Shown here piece by piece: positions 48,158 through 57,445 of a DNA stretch of 64,000 bases. The DNA lies in assembly GCF_016865585.1 (NCBI RefSeq), contig NZ_JAESND010000005.1:62001-126000 (forward strand). Direction: 5' to 3'. A model generated the notes under the pieces. The model saw only the letters and a list, made by a program, of their open reading frames with translations, did not search any database and was not told where the DNA came from. The number at the start of each line of letters is the position of its first letter. Positions within the stretch are counted from its first letter, which is position 1. A program made the translations under genes and the position numbers. This DNA is from Jeongeupia naejangsanensis. GTDB lineage: Bacteria > Pseudomonadota > Gammaproteobacteria > Burkholderiales > Chitinibacteraceae.

Positions 48158-51100
48158 ATGCATGCACGTTTTCGACTGAACACATTGCGCTATGGACTGG
48201 CGCTCGCGTTCCCGGCGCTGGCGCACACCGCTTTTGCAGCCGAACCATATCCGGCGCTGCCTCCTACGTTGAGTTCGTCGGTCAAACCGAACGTGCTGCT
48301 GCACATCGACAACTCCGGCAGTATGGATGACGCACCGGCTTCCGGCGGCAGCAAGCGGAAGATGGATATTGCCAAGGAGGTTGCCAAGGATCTGATCGTA
48401 AAAAATCCCGATCTGCGCTGGGGTCTCTTTTCCTTTGATACCGGTAAAAACCAGATCGACAATGCCGGCATTCTTCAGGCGCCCGTGGGATCAAGTACGA
48501 CAACGCTGAACTCCGCAATCGACGGTCTGGATGCCGCGACCTGGACCCCGCTGGGTGAAACCATGGTCGAAATCACCCGTTACTTTGGCGGGCAATCGAG
48601 TTACTACGGCAAGACCAAGAACACCACCAGTGGCACCTACTCCAGCCCGATCCAGTACCGCTGCCAGAAGAACTTCGCCATCGTCATTACCGATGGCGAT
48701 TCGACCAAGGATGATTCTCTGCCAGGAGTCGGCAAGTCGGCCATCGCTTACACCAGTTACGACACTGCCAACAAGGCTGTCTCGAAATCGTTCGAGATCT
48801 GCCAGAGTACCAGCACGAAATCGTCGGTAACCTGCCCGGCAGTCCTTGAAGGGTCGAGCAACAGCAGCGATCCGTTCATGGACAAGAACAAGACCACCTA
48901 TCTGCGCTCGATCCGTGATGCCGCGATGTATGCATACGATGCGGACTTCCGCGTTGGTGGTACCGATCTGGACAACAAGAGCTTCGACGATCCGAAGTTC
49001 ATCAAGCAGAACCTGACCACGTACACCGTCGGCTTCGATGTCAACAATGAGGTGCTCGCCGCAACCGCGACGGTTGGCCACGGCAAGTACTACACGGCAG
49101 GCAACCAGACCCAGCTCACCACGGCATTGAGCAATGCGGTCTCCGACATCGTTGCCTCGGTTTCGAATGCCGGTGGTGTCGCAACGCAAAGCGAAACCAC
49201 CAGTGCCGGCAACAAGGTGTTCCAGCCCGTATTCAACCCCAAGGGCTGGTATGGCGAACTGCGCTGTTACAATCTCGACGGCTCGGGCAACTTCAACCCG
49301 AACACGTCGCAATGCACACCGAACGGCAAGGCGGTGATTCCCGCAGCAGCCAACCGCAAGCTGTATTCGGCAGCGGTCAGCAATGGTACGACGACGGCTT
49401 TCGATTTCGGGGCATCACCGGCTACAGTCGTCTCCAACATGACGACTGCACAACAGAATGCACTCGGTACCAACGCCACCGACCGACAGAACGTTGTCCG
49501 TTTCCTGCGCGGTGAAACCGTTACCAATTACCGGACACGCAGCAACGGCCTGCTCGGCGACATTGTCGACAGTCAGCCGGTCGTGATCAGCCGGCCAAAC
49601 GGCCAGACACCGGACGTTGATTACCCGGCATTCAAGACCAGCAACGCCGATCGCAACATGGTCTTCATCGGTGCCAATGACGGCATGCTGCACGGATTCA
49701 GTATTGCCAACATGACCGAAATCATGGGTTTCATCCCGTCGTCGGTCTACCCGCACCTGCTTTCACTGAGCAAGGCCGACTACGGTGATCCGGGCGGCAC
49801 GGCACATACCTATCACGTCAACGGCAGCATGCGTTGGGCCGATGTCAAGCTGGGCAACAACTGGAAAACGCTGCTGGTCGGCGGATTGGGCCAAGGCGGA
49901 CAGGGCTATTTTGCGATCGACGCAACCAACGGCAGCAATTTCAGCAGTGCAGCCAATACCGTCAAATGGGAATGGACCGACCAGAACAAGGCCGGCATGG
50001 GCTACAGCTTCGGTACGCCGCTGATCTACAGCGTCCGCACCTCGGCCACTACCGTGGTACCTGCCGTCATCCTGAGCAATGGTTACGAAAGCGATTACGA
50101 CGACGGCACCAAGGCGAACAAATCGTCATCGCTTTACGTCATCAACGCCAGCACCGGTGCACTGCTCAAGGAAATCGTCGTCGCCGGCGGTGCGGGCCTG
50201 TCTTCCCCGGCTGGCGTCGATGCCGGGCAGGACGGCGTTCTCGATTACGTCTATGCCGGTGATGCCAACGGCAAGTTGTGGCGATTCGATCTGACAACCG
50301 ATACGCCTGACGGCTTCAGCGTTGCCGCCAACCCGGTCTTCGATGCCGGCCCGACACATCCGATCGTCATGCGTCCGGCGGCCATGATACTGAACAGAGC
50401 GGACAACAGTTCGCTGGGCAACTTGGTGCTATTTGGCACCGGCAGACTCCTGACCGACGCCGACCGCACCGATACGACGACCCAAAGCCTGTACGGCATT
50501 GTCGATTACATGGAAGCCACGCCGCGAACGATTCCCCGTAGCGAATTGCAAGTTCAAACCATCGATGCCACAGCGACGGTCAGCGACAGCAACAAGCGTG
50601 TCGGCAGTTATCGCAAAATGTCGACCAACCTTGTCGATCTGCAGACCAGCACCAGTACCGGCACGATGGCCAAGGGCTGGTATATCGATCTGGCAAATAC
50701 CGAACGTCTGGTCACATCGCCAATGATCTACGACGACAAGGTGCTGTTCGGTACCGGCATTACCCAATCGAGTGAAGCCTGCCTGCCTGGTGGCAAGGGC
50801 TGGATCATGGGGCTGAATCCGCTGACCGGTTCGGTCACCACCAAAAACAACGACAAGAACTTCGCACGCGCCTACAGCTTTGTCGACGTTGTGCCGGATC
50901 TGCGCTCGACCGTCGACGACAAAGTCGCCTTCAGTACCGGTAGCGCTTATGCCAGCGGCTATGACAAAAGCGGAATCCCGACCGAACTGACCTACGTCGG
51001 CAGCGATGCCAAGTTGGTCACGCCGCCGGCACAGCCAGGGGCATCCGATGTCCCGATAGGTCAGGTCATTGCCCAGCGCGAGGCCAATTCGATGGCGGTG

Positions 51101-51280
51101 TATGTTGGCAACGCACGCCCTGGCGTATCGACCTTTGCACCGATACCGCGCCCGGCATCAACCGGCAAGGGAACGACCTATACCGGCACGATCGGTGATG
51201 ACAAGGTCGACAAGGACACACTGCTTGGCCCGGCCAGTGGTGCCAAGGTCGAAACATTGATCTGGCGGGAGATCAAATGA
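48158..51280 (+). CDS. pilY1: Type IV pilus tip adhesin PilY1
   Basis: 1040 residues. A signal peptide (YGLALAFPALAHTAFAAEP) is followed by a von Willebrand A domain with the MIDAS motif DNSGS (about 50-54) and TPLGETM and ITDGDS segments. From about residue 340 the C-terminal half is a PilY1 beta-propeller with blades such as VFIGANDGMLHGFS, a Ca-binding-like loop DAGQDGVLDYVYAGDANGKLWRFDL, and FGTGRLL. PilY1 sits at the pilus tip, aids adhesion, and senses surfaces. It is first in the operon here; in Pseudomonas it comes after the minor pilins. It overlaps fimT by 4 bases. Confidence 0.93.
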   Translation: MHARFRLNTLRYGLALAFPALAHTAFAAEPYPALPPTLSSSVKPNVLLHIDNSGSMDDAPASGGSKRKMDIAKEVAKDLIVKNPDLRWGLFSFDTGKNQIDNAGILQAPVGSSTTTLNSAIDGLDAATWTPLGETMVEITRYFGGQSSYYGKTKNTTSGTYSSPIQYRCQKNFAIVITDGDSTKDDSLPGVGKSAIAYTSYDTANKAVSKSFEICQSTSTKSSVTCPAVLEGSSNSSDPFMDKNKTTYLRSIRDAAMYAYDADFRVGGTDLDNKSFDDPKFIKQNLTTYTVGFDVNNEVLAATATVGHGKYYTAGNQTQLTTALSNAVSDIVASVSNAGGVATQSETTSAGNKVFQPVFNPKGWYGELRCYNLDGSGNFNPNTSQCTPNGKAVIPAAANRKLYSAAVSNGTTTAFDFGASPATVVSNMTTAQQNALGTNATDRQNVVRFLRGETVTNYRTRSNGLLGDIVDSQPVVISRPNGQTPDVDYPAFKTSNADRNMVFIGANDGMLHGFSIANMTEIMGFIPSSVYPHLLSLSKADYGDPGGTAHTYHVNGSMRWADVKLGNNWKTLLVGGLGQGGQGYFAIDATNGSNFSSAANTVKWEWTDQNKAGMGYSFGTPLIYSVRTSATTVVPAVILSNGYESDYDDGTKANKSSSLYVINASTGALLKEIVVAGGAGLSSPAGVDAGQDGVLDYVYAGDANGKLWRFDLTTDTPDGFSVAANPVFDAGPTHPIVMRPAAMILNRADNSSLGNLVLFGTGRLLTDADRTDTTTQSLYGIVDYMEATPRTIPRSELQVQTIDATATVSDSNKRVGSYRKMSTNLVDLQTSTSTGTMAKGWYIDLANTERLVTSPMIYDDKVLFGTGITQSSEACLPGGKGWIMGLNPLTGSVTTKNNDKNFARAYSFVDVVPDLRSTVDDKVAFSTGSAYASGYDKSGIPTELTYVGSDAKLVTPPAQPGASDVPIGQVIAQREANSMAVYVGNARPGVSTFAPIPRPASTGKGTTYTGTIGDDKVDKDTLLGPASGAKVETLIWREIK

Positions 51281-51789
51281 TGCGCAAATACCTTCCGTTC
51301 AAACGACAGGCAGGCACATCCTTGGTCGAATTGATGGTCAGCATCTCTATCCTCGGCATACTGGCGGCGATTGCTGTTCCAAGTATGGTTGATTGGGTTA
51401 GGGATACCCGGCTGGCATCGCAGAGCGACATGCTCGTCAGTGCACTTAATACCGCCCGGCTAGAGGCAGTCAAACGTCGCAGTCTCACGATGGTTTGCCC
51501 GAGACCTACCGGCGTGAGCGTCACGAACTGTTCGACGTCAGCCAATGACTGGTCGTCGGGCTGGCTGGTCAATGATTCCAGCAGCAAAGTGCTGGAATTT
51601 CTGGTTCAGCGTGGCGTGACCGTCAGTACCGGGGGTGCTGCAACATCGGTGGTGTTCAACCCCACTTTAGGCAGTGCACAAGCAGTGGCCACATTCACGC
51701 TTTGCATCAGTGGTCGCAAGCAGCACCAAGTTGCAGTTGCACTTTCCGGGCGCGTGAGCAAATCCATTACCACTACGGTCTGTTCATGA
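51277..51789 (+). CDS. fimT: GspH/FimT-type minor pseudopilin
   Basis: 170 residues. The prepilin peptidase site is AGTSLVELMVSISILGILAAIAVPSM (Gly then Thr, with Glu at +5). The globular part has paired cysteines and the GspH-type WSSGWLV motif. It is a minor pilin of the tip complex that primes pilus assembly. Start is ATG 51277, overlapping pilY1 (a second ATG at 51280 is equally possible); its stop overlaps pilV. Confidence 0.88.
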   Translation: MMRKYLPFKRQAGTSLVELMVSISILGILAAIAVPSMVDWVRDTRLASQSDMLVSALNTARLEAVKRRSLTMVCPRPTGVSVTNCSTSANDWSSGWLVNDSSSKVLEFLVQRGVTVSTGGAATSVVFNPTLGSAQAVATFTLCISGRKQHQVAVALSGRVSKSITTTVCS

Positions 51790-52304
51790 TGAGCCAACAT
51801 CAGCAAAAGGGCATTTCGCTGATCGAAGTGATGGTGTCGCTGATCATTCTGGCTCTGGGTTTGCTCGGGTTGGCCGGATTACATTCACGTTCGATGATCA
51901 TGAGCCAGAGTTCGTACTATCGCGGCATCGCAGCCGACCTCAGTGCAGATCTGGCTGACCGAATTCGCGCCAACCGCACGCCGTATCTCGGCAGCGGAGA
52001 AGATGGCGCAACACCCCTGCCACCGGATTTTTCCAAGTGTACGCAAAGCGGCAGCAATGCGGATCAAATCAGCTGCAATACACAGGATTCGAACCGACAG
52101 GCTTATCTGGTCAGCAACGAAATGACCGAATGGAACAGTGCCTTGCGCGCCCAGCTCCCGGGAGCCAGTTTTACACTCGTTCCGGCCAACAGCCAGTCTG
52201 CAGGATTCCTTCGCTACACATTGACTGTTACCTGGGTCGACGATCGCAGCAAAACCAGTAGTTCGGCCGATTACAACAGCAGTTATACGACGGTGATCGA
52301 ATGA
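51786..52304 (+). CDS. pilV: Minor pilin PilV
   Basis: 172 residues. Cleavage site QQKGISLIEVMVSLIILALGLLGLAGLHSRSM is the PilV pattern, followed by RGIAADLSADLADRIRANR typical of the family. Overlaps fimT by 4 bases and pilW by 4 bases (ATGA), so the operon is tightly coupled. Confidence 0.9.
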   Translation: MMSQHQQKGISLIEVMVSLIILALGLLGLAGLHSRSMIMSQSSYYRGIAADLSADLADRIRANRTPYLGSGEDGATPLPPDFSKCTQSGSNADQISCNTQDSNRQAYLVSNEMTEWNSALRAQLPGASFTLVPANSQSAGFLRYTLTVTWVDDRSKTSSSADYNSSYTTVIE

Positions 52305-53053
52305 ACACCTCGCGCGGCTTCACACTGATTGAACTGATGGTCACCATGGCGATTGCGCTCGTGGTGTTGCTAGCGGTTTCCCAACTGTACTTGTCAAGCA
52401 AGCAGACGTACCGCGTTCAGAACATGCAGAACCATCTGTCAGAGGATGGTCGTTTTGCACTGTCGATGCTGCAACGGGTCATCGGTCAGGCTGGCTACCG
52501 GGCCGATCCAACCGTGGCCTTGGCCACGGACAGGATATCCGGCAATTCTGGCAATTCCGTAACGGTTAAGTTCGCTGCCGATGGCACCAACCAGATCGAT
52601 TGCGATGGCGCGGTAGCGGCAGCGGGAGCGACGACGCTGGCTGTAGCGCTCAGCAGCGGGAAATTGCAGTGTGGAACCACCGATTGGGTAGCGCCAAGTG
52701 GTAGCGGAGGAGGAAGCGAAGTCGCCGATTTCAAGCTTCAGTACGGTATCGACGCCGTCGATACGATACCGGCAACGCCAGCAGATTTCGGTTGCGGTGC
52801 CAATGTCGCAGGTGGTTTCAAAGAACGCGATTGTATTGCCAACAGCTATGTCAGCACGCTGACCGGTACACAAACGGCTTCGCAGATCGTTGCTGTCCGG
52901 GCTTGTCTGGTCCTGCGCAGTGAAAAGACCGATGTCAGCATCAGTAAACCGACCACGGTCAATGATTGCGCAGGTCAGGCAATTGCTGGCTCGGATACCG
53001 ACAAGAAGCTCTACCGCACATTCCACACAACGATTGTGCTGAGAAACCGCTAG
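52301..53053 (+). CDS. pilW: Minor pilin PilW
   Basis: 250 residues. The N-terminus [34 protein letters not shown] and the following NHLSEDGRFALSMLQRVIGQAGYR are diagnostic for PilW. Several cysteines may form disulfides in the periplasm. It works with PilV, PilX and FimT in the tip complex. Confidence 0.92.
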   Translation: MNTSRGFTLIELMVTMAIALVVLLAVSQLYLSSKQTYRVQNMQNHLSEDGRFALSMLQRVIGQAGYRADPTVALATDRISGNSGNSVTVKFAADGTNQIDCDGAVAAAGATTLAVALSSGKLQCGTTDWVAPSGSGGGSEVADFKLQYGIDAVDTIPATPADFGCGANVAGGFKERDCIANSYVSTLTGTQTASQIVAVRACLVLRSEKTDVSISKPTTVNDCAGQAIAGSDTDKKLYRTFHTTIVLRNR

Positions 53054-53064
53054 GAGCTCGAATC

Positions 53065-53559
53065 ATGCCGATCAACTTCCGGAATCAGCAGGGCTTCGTC
53101 CTCGTGGTTTCACTCATTCTGCTTGTCATCGTCACCATTCTGGTAGTCAACGCAATGCGCGTAACAACGATGAATGAAAAAATGGCTGGCAACTACATGG
53201 ACCGAAACCGTGCTTTTCAGGCTGCCGAGCAAGCTATGCGGCAAGGTGAATCATTGCTGCAGAATAATGCAGAGACCTGCCTGAGCGGTTGCACCGGCAC
53301 TAACGTTAGTGGAGTCGGGTCTGTAGCCACAGGCAATACTATTCCAAATACGTGGTCGGACAACGGTTCGAGCAGTGCAAATATGATTACAGGGCAAGCG
53401 ACATCTGGAAAATACCTGGTGAATCAACTGAGTGATACCTTGCGGCCTAGTGACAAATCAAGTTGTAAAGCTTACAGCATTATGGGCCGTGGTCAGGGTA
53501 TTGACTCGCGTTCAGTCGTGGTACTGCAAACTATCGCTTATGTTTGCCCTGTTTCGTAA
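53065..53559 (+). CDS. pilX: Minor pilin PilX
   Basis: 164 residues, AGGAG upstream of the [29 protein letters not shown] lacks the Glu at +5, as is usual for PilX, and [23 protein letters not shown] is the PilX family block. It caps or initiates the pilus with PilY1. Confidence 0.9.
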   Translation: MPINFRNQQGFVLVVSLILLVIVTILVVNAMRVTTMNEKMAGNYMDRNRAFQAAEQAMRQGESLLQNNAETCLSGCTGTNVSGVGSVATGNTIPNTWSDNGSSSANMITGQATSGKYLVNQLSDTLRPSDKSSCKAYSIMGRGQGIDSRSVVVLQTIAYVCPVS

Positions 53560-53569
53560 GGAAAATAGC

Positions 53570-53956
53570 ATGCCGAAAAAAAATGGCGGCTTTACGCTGA
53601 TTGAATTGATGATTACCGTTGCAATCATTGGAATTTTGGCTGCAATTGCTTTACCTAATTACACTCAATATGTGCTCAGAACGCGTCGTGTTGATGTGCA
53701 ACGTCAAATGATTGAACAGGCACAAGCAATGGAACGTTATTTCAGCACGAATGGGCGATATACCACAACAGCAACAGGCACCTTGACTTGTGGGGTTGCA
53801 GATCCAACTAGCAACTATTATTCCATTGCGACAACATGCGCATCGACGACGTCATTTTCGATTACCGCATCTCCAACGACTGGCAAATCCCAAGCAGGGG
53901 ATGGGGACCAGGTACTTGATAACACAGGTGCTCGCACGGGAAAATGGACCAGCTAA
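53570..53956 (+). CDS. pilE: Type IV pilin PilE (minor or alternative pilin)
   Basis: 128 residues, AAGGA upstream. [39 protein letters not shown] has the prepilin peptidase site and Glu at +5. It ends in a globular domain with two cysteines (LTCGVAD and TTCAST). It is the last gene of the pilY1 operon, where Pseudomonas also has pilE, and a terminator follows. Confidence 0.92.
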   Translation: MPKKNGGFTLIELMITVAIIGILAAIALPNYTQYVLRTRRVDVQRQMIEQAQAMERYFSTNGRYTTTATGTLTCGVADPTSNYYSIATTCASTTSFSITASPTTGKSQAGDGDQVLDNTGARTGKWTS

Positions 53957-53974
53957 GCAACTGATTTGTAAATT

Positions 53975-54001
53975 AAAAAGCCGACATCAGTCGGCTTTTT
54001 T
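53975..54001. terminator. Bidirectional terminator after pilE
   Basis: AAAAAGCCGAC (53975-53985), loop ATCA, GTCGGCTTTTT; serves the convergent TlpA-like gene too. Confidence 0.92.
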
Positions 54002-54008
54002 GTATTGG

Positions 54009-54500
54009 TCAATCGTTTAGCGATTTTAAAATCAAACTGTTGAGTTCTTCCATATTCGGGATACCAACATACTGCTTGACGATTTTACCATTCTTGTCGA
54101 GTAGGAAGCTGGTCGGTGTCAATGCGACATCGCCAAATGCCTTTGCCAGACTGCCGTCTTTGTCATGGCTGACAATAAACGGTAATGCAGTTCGCTGTCG
54201 GTAATTCTCGATATATTCGGGCACATCGTAATTCATTGCAATTGCCAGTGTTTTATAGCCTTTATCGCCATATTTTTGCTGGAGCTTGATCAACTCCGGC
54301 ATTTCCTGCATGCAGCCACTACAGCTGGTTGCCCAGAAGTTGACGAGTAGCACCTGGCCTTTCAGATAGCTCAGAGAATGTTCTTTCCCTTCCAATGTCG
54401 TGAAACTGACATCTGGTGCGGACTTTTTCCCGGAAATGAAAAAACCTACGGCGAGGAGGGCAAGTAAAACGGCGATGGCGCCCAGATAACGCGTCTTCAT
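54009..54500 (-). CDS. TlpA-like membrane-anchored thioredoxin
   Basis: 163 residues. An N-terminal anchor (YLGAIAVLLALLAVGFFI) places the thioredoxin domain in the periplasm. The active site is CSGC (WATSCSGCMQEMPEL), unlike the common CPxC or CGPC; the cis-Pro segment is LTPTSFLLD. It would reduce periplasmic disulfides, for example in cytochrome maturation or in the adjacent pilins, though the link to pilins is only by position. Convergent with pilE. Confidence 0.9.
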   Translation of the reverse strand: MKTRYLGAIAVLLALLAVGFFISGKKSAPDVSFTTLEGKEHSLSYLKGQVLLVNFWATSCSGCMQEMPELIKLQQKYGDKGYKTLAIAMNYDVPEYIENYRQRTALPFIVSHDKDGSLAKAFGDVALTPTSFLLDKNGKIVKQYVGIPNMEELNSLILKSLND

Positions 54501-54587
54501 GGTGATGCCTGTACCTAGTTCGTGCTCCGCAAGTGTACTTCAGCAAGGAGTTCACAGCCTTAGCTTGATGTAAATAGAAGCATATAT

Positions 54588-54790
54588 AAGAGTAGAAACA
54601 AGGGAACGGCAATGCTGTGGATAAGCCTGATTCCATCGTCGTTTCAACGACTTGCTGCTCGATTTTGACCGGTAGAAACAGGCCTCGGGTATGTGGACAA
54701 GGGGTGGAGCGTTTTGTCCTTTGACACAGGAAGGGACTTGCCCACAGCAAGGTACTTGCTTACCCACAATCCAAGTCATTGATTTCATTA
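54588..54790. repeat. DnaA-box-rich region A, upstream of rbgA
   Basis: About 200 bases homologous to region B at 55765-55970. It starts AAGAGTAGAAACAAGGGA and ends with GTCATTGATTT. DnaA boxes are TGTGGATAA (54616-54624), TGTGGACAA (54692-54700), TTGCCCACA (54738-54746) and TTACCCACA (54760-54768), plus a weaker TGTGAACAA at 54796-54804. An AT-rich stretch precedes it (54560-54590). The gap 54501-54842 (342 bases) holds no gene. Confidence 0.75.
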
Positions 54791-54808
54791 TGGCTTTGTG
54801 AACAAGCG

Positions 54809-54814
54809 TATAAT
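54809..54814 (+). promoter_or_regulatory. Perfect -10 box upstream of rbgA
   Basis: TATAAT at 54809-54814, about 30 bases before the rbgA ATG, without a good -35 box at the normal distance. A DnaA-box-like TGTGAACAA lies at 54796-54804 in the spacer, so DnaA could affect this promoter. Confidence 0.5.
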
Positions 54815-54842
54815 CCGCGGCTTTTGAGCTTCAGGAGGGGTC

Positions 54843-55772
54843 ATGGCGATCCAGTGGTTTCCAGGTCACATGAACGCGGCACGCAAGCAGGTCGCCGAGA
54901 CCATGGCCAAGGTCGACGTGGTGATCGAGGTGGTCGATGCGCGCCTGCCGTTTTCCAGCAGCAACCCGATGATCGAGCAGCTGCGGCGCCACCGGAACCG
55001 GCCGGCGCTGACCATTCTGAACAAGGCGGATCTGGCCGACCCCAAACAAAACCGCATCTGGCTGGACTGGTTCAATGCGCAGCCCAATCGTGCAGCCATG
55101 CTGCTGGGCCTGGACAACAAGGCCTCGGAGGCCAAGCAGATTCCACAACGGTGTCTGAAACTGGCGCCGCACCGCACCGGTGAGACCAAGCCGCTGCGGG
55201 CGATGATTCTGGGCATTCCCAATGTTGGCAAGTCGACGCTGGTCAATCTGTTGATGAGCCGGAAGATTGCCAACGTCGCGGATACCCCGGGGGTGACCAA
55301 GAGTCAGCAACGGGTCGAACTCAGCGGCGGAATGATCCTGTACGACACACCGGGTTTGTTGTGGCCGAAGATCGAAAACGATGTATGGGGCTACCGCTTG
55401 GCAATGGCCGGCTCTGTCGGACGCAATGCTTACAACGACGAGGATGTAGCGTGGTTTGCGCTGGATGTCTTGCGGCAGCGCTATCCGAATTTCCTGCAGA
55501 CCCGTTACAAGCTCAAGTCGCTCGAAGGCGGCGTCGAAGAGCTTCTCGAGCGGATCGGACGTCAGCGTGGTGCGGTGCTGCCGGGCAACCGCGTTGACAC
55601 GCAGAAAACAGCGGAACTCCTGCTGACCGAATTTCGCAGTGCAACCATCGGCCGGATGACCCTTGAGATGCCTGATGACGTGGCAAGAGAACAGGCAGAA
55701 GTGGTTGAACAGCAGCGTCTGGAACCGGAAGCGTCTTTAACTGATTCATTTGATAAGAGAATACAAGAGTAG
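54843..55772 (+). CDS. rbgA: Ribosome biogenesis GTPase RbgA (YlqF)
   Basis: 309 residues with a strong AGGAGG before the ATG. It is a circularly permuted GTPase: NKADL (G4) at about residue 60 comes before GIPNVGKSTLVN (G1, about 124) and DTPG (G3). It starts MAIQWFPGHMNAARKQV, the family hallmark. It helps mature the 50S subunit. Two homologous DnaA-box-rich regions flank the gene. Confidence 0.95.
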   Translation: MAIQWFPGHMNAARKQVAETMAKVDVVIEVVDARLPFSSSNPMIEQLRRHRNRPALTILNKADLADPKQNRIWLDWFNAQPNRAAMLLGLDNKASEAKQIPQRCLKLAPHRTGETKPLRAMILGIPNVGKSTLVNLLMSRKIANVADTPGVTKSQQRVELSGGMILYDTPGLLWPKIENDVWGYRLAMAGSVGRNAYNDEDVAWFALDVLRQRYPNFLQTRYKLKSLEGGVEELLERIGRQRGAVLPGNRVDTQKTAELLLTEFRSATIGRMTLEMPDDVAREQAEVVEQQRLEPEASLTDSFDKRIQE

Positions 55773-55970
55773 AAATAAGGGAGACGGTTTTCTGTGGATA
55801 ACCCTGTTTTCTGCTTTGAAATCATCATATTGAGCTGATGACACCATTGTGTCGGGGTAACGGTCGAGCTTGTGGATCATTTGGTGGTGAAACTGCAAAG
55901 TTTGCTTCAACAGGGCTTGTCCACATCCGTTCAATGTGTTTGTTATCGATTCAGGTCATTGATTTGAAAC
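55765..55970. repeat. DnaA-box-rich region B, downstream of rbgA
   Basis: Homologous to region A: it starts AAGAGTAGAAATAAGGGA and ends GTCATTGATTT. DnaA boxes at the same offsets are TGTGGATAA (55793-55801), TGTGGATCA (55871-55879) and TTGTCCACA (55917-55925). Its right end overlaps the N-terminal codons of the next gene in the start that I chose. Confidence 0.75.
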
Positions 55971-56845
55971 GGATTCCGTTTTTCCCTGTGGGTAAGTGGC
56001 TGCTTCTGGTCCTGCTTCTGGTCCCTGTCGCGCAGGCAGCGGTCGAGGTTCGTGATGACAATGGCGAGCCGGTCCGTTTGCAGCAGGCAGCAAAACGGGT
56101 AGTGACGCTGGCGCCGAGCACGACCGAGCTGGTTGCTGCACTGGCACCAGCGTCGCTGGTGGGTGTTGACAGCGCCAGTGACTATCCGGACGACGTACGG
56201 ACGCTACCGCGGGTCGGCAGGTACGATGGCGCCAATGTCGAAGCGGTGATGGCGCTGAAACCGGATCTGGTCGTTGCCTGGTCCGGTGATGCGATGGCGC
56301 GCAGCCTTGCCCAGCTTCGGGCACTGGGCATTGCGGTTTTCATCAGCAAGCCGGCGAATCCCGACGAGGTGGCCGACAACCTGCGCCGACTTGGCGTATT
56401 GCTGGGGCGCGACAAGCAAGCGGTTGCGCTTGCTGCCTCGCTTGAGCGTCGTTATGCAAGACTGAAGGACCGGTACGCAGAAAGCCGGAAGCTGAAGGTG
56501 ATGCTGGAAATCAGTGCGCGACCACTGATGACGGTGTCCGACCGGGATTTTCTTGGCCGGGCCATTGGCGACTGTGGTGGTCTCAACGTGTTCGGCGATG
56601 CGGTGGCCCCTTACCCGATCGTCAGCGTCGAAGCGGTGCTGGCCAGAGCACCGGCGATGATCATCAGCACCTCGGCATCGGCGGACCGGCAGCGCTGGAT
56701 GCGCTATTCGGGCCTGCCAGCCGTTGCGCAAGGTCAGCTGAAAGTGCTCGACGACGACCGCCTGCTGCGCCCGGGACCGCGGCTGGTCGATGGCGTGGCG
56801 GCGCTCTGCCAGGTGATCGACGCTGCGCGATCTGCGCGGAAATGA
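55934..56845 (+). CDS. BtuF-like helical-backbone metal/cobalamin-binding protein
   Basis: About 303 residues from ATG 55934; a TTG at 55964 with CAGG upstream is a good alternative, and a start farther upstream lies in region B. A signal peptide (WLLLVLLLVPVAQA) is followed by the class III binding-protein fold: VTLAPSTTELVAALAPASLVGVDSASDYPDDVRTLPRVGRYDGANVEAVMALKPDLVVAW. This matches cobalamin or haem/siderophore receptors. No transporter genes are adjacent. Confidence 0.85.
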   Translation: MCLLSIQVIDLKRIPFFPVGKWLLLVLLLVPVAQAAVEVRDDNGEPVRLQQAAKRVVTLAPSTTELVAALAPASLVGVDSASDYPDDVRTLPRVGRYDGANVEAVMALKPDLVVAWSGDAMARSLAQLRALGIAVFISKPANPDEVADNLRRLGVLLGRDKQAVALAASLERRYARLKDRYAESRKLKVMLEISARPLMTVSDRDFLGRAIGDCGGLNVFGDAVAPYPIVSVEAVLARAPAMIISTSASADRQRWMRYSGLPAVAQGQLKVLDDDRLLRPGPRLVDGVAALCQVIDAARSARK

Positions 56846-56881
56846 CTTAGAATCGCTGCAGATCCACACAAGCCTATCGCC

Positions 56882-57082
56882 ATGGACGCCGAATTCGCCA
56901 GTCTCGAAGACAAGCTGGGCCAGCTCGTCAGCCTTTGCCAAGCACTGCGCGGTGAGAATCGCCAGCTGCGCCAGCAGGTGCTGGCACTGCAGCAGGACAA
57001 CCAGCAGCTGCAGGCCAAGGTCGATGGTGCGCGCAATCGCGTCGCGGCCATCCTGAGCAAACTGCCCGAGGACGAGCAATGA
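56882..57082 (+). CDS. ZapB-like coiled-coil protein
   Basis: 66 residues, nearly all coiled coil (LEDKLGQLVSLCQALRGENRQLRQQVLALQQDNQQLQAKV). Small proteins of this type directly upstream of zapA in proteobacteria belong to the TIGR02449/ZapB-like family. Its stop overlaps zapA by 4 bases (ATGA). A role in Z-ring assembly is inferred from this coupling. Confidence 0.85.
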   Translation: MDAEFASLEDKLGQLVSLCQALRGENRQLRQQVLALQQDNQQLQAKVDGARNRVAAILSKLPEDEQ

Positions 57083-57384
57083 ACGCCACCCGTCAGCTCG
57101 ATATCGTCATCATGGGCCGCGAGTTCCGCGTGGCCTGCCCGGCGGACGAGGAAGAAACGCTCAAGCAGGCCGTTGCCTTGCTCGAGGCGAAAATGCTCGA
57201 GATCCGGGGTGGCGGCAAAGTGGTCGGCATCGAGAAGATCGCCATCATGGCGGCACTCAATCTGGCCCATGAATATCTGCACGTGCAGGCCGGTGGTTTT
57301 GACATCGGCGCGTACCAGCGTAAAATCACAGCCATGAATTCAGCGATCGACGCGGTGCTGCAGGATCAGACGGCTTTGTTCTAG
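57079..57384 (+). CDS. zapA: Cell division protein ZapA
   Basis: 101 residues. QLDIVIMGREFRVACPADEEETLKQAVALLEAKMLEIR is the ZapA beta-beta-alpha core, followed by the long helix that forms the tetramer. It bundles FtsZ filaments at mid-cell. The order zapB-like, zapA, 6S RNA, fau is widely conserved in beta- and gammaproteobacteria. Confidence 0.95.
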   Translation: MNATRQLDIVIMGREFRVACPADEEETLKQAVALLEAKMLEIRGGGKVVGIEKIAIMAALNLAHEYLHVQAGGFDIGAYQRKITAMNSAIDAVLQDQTALF

Positions 57385-57445
57385 ATCAACATGCACCGGT
57401 CGTCGACGGCTACAGTGGTAGTCGAAGACGCAGTCGGTCTCACCC

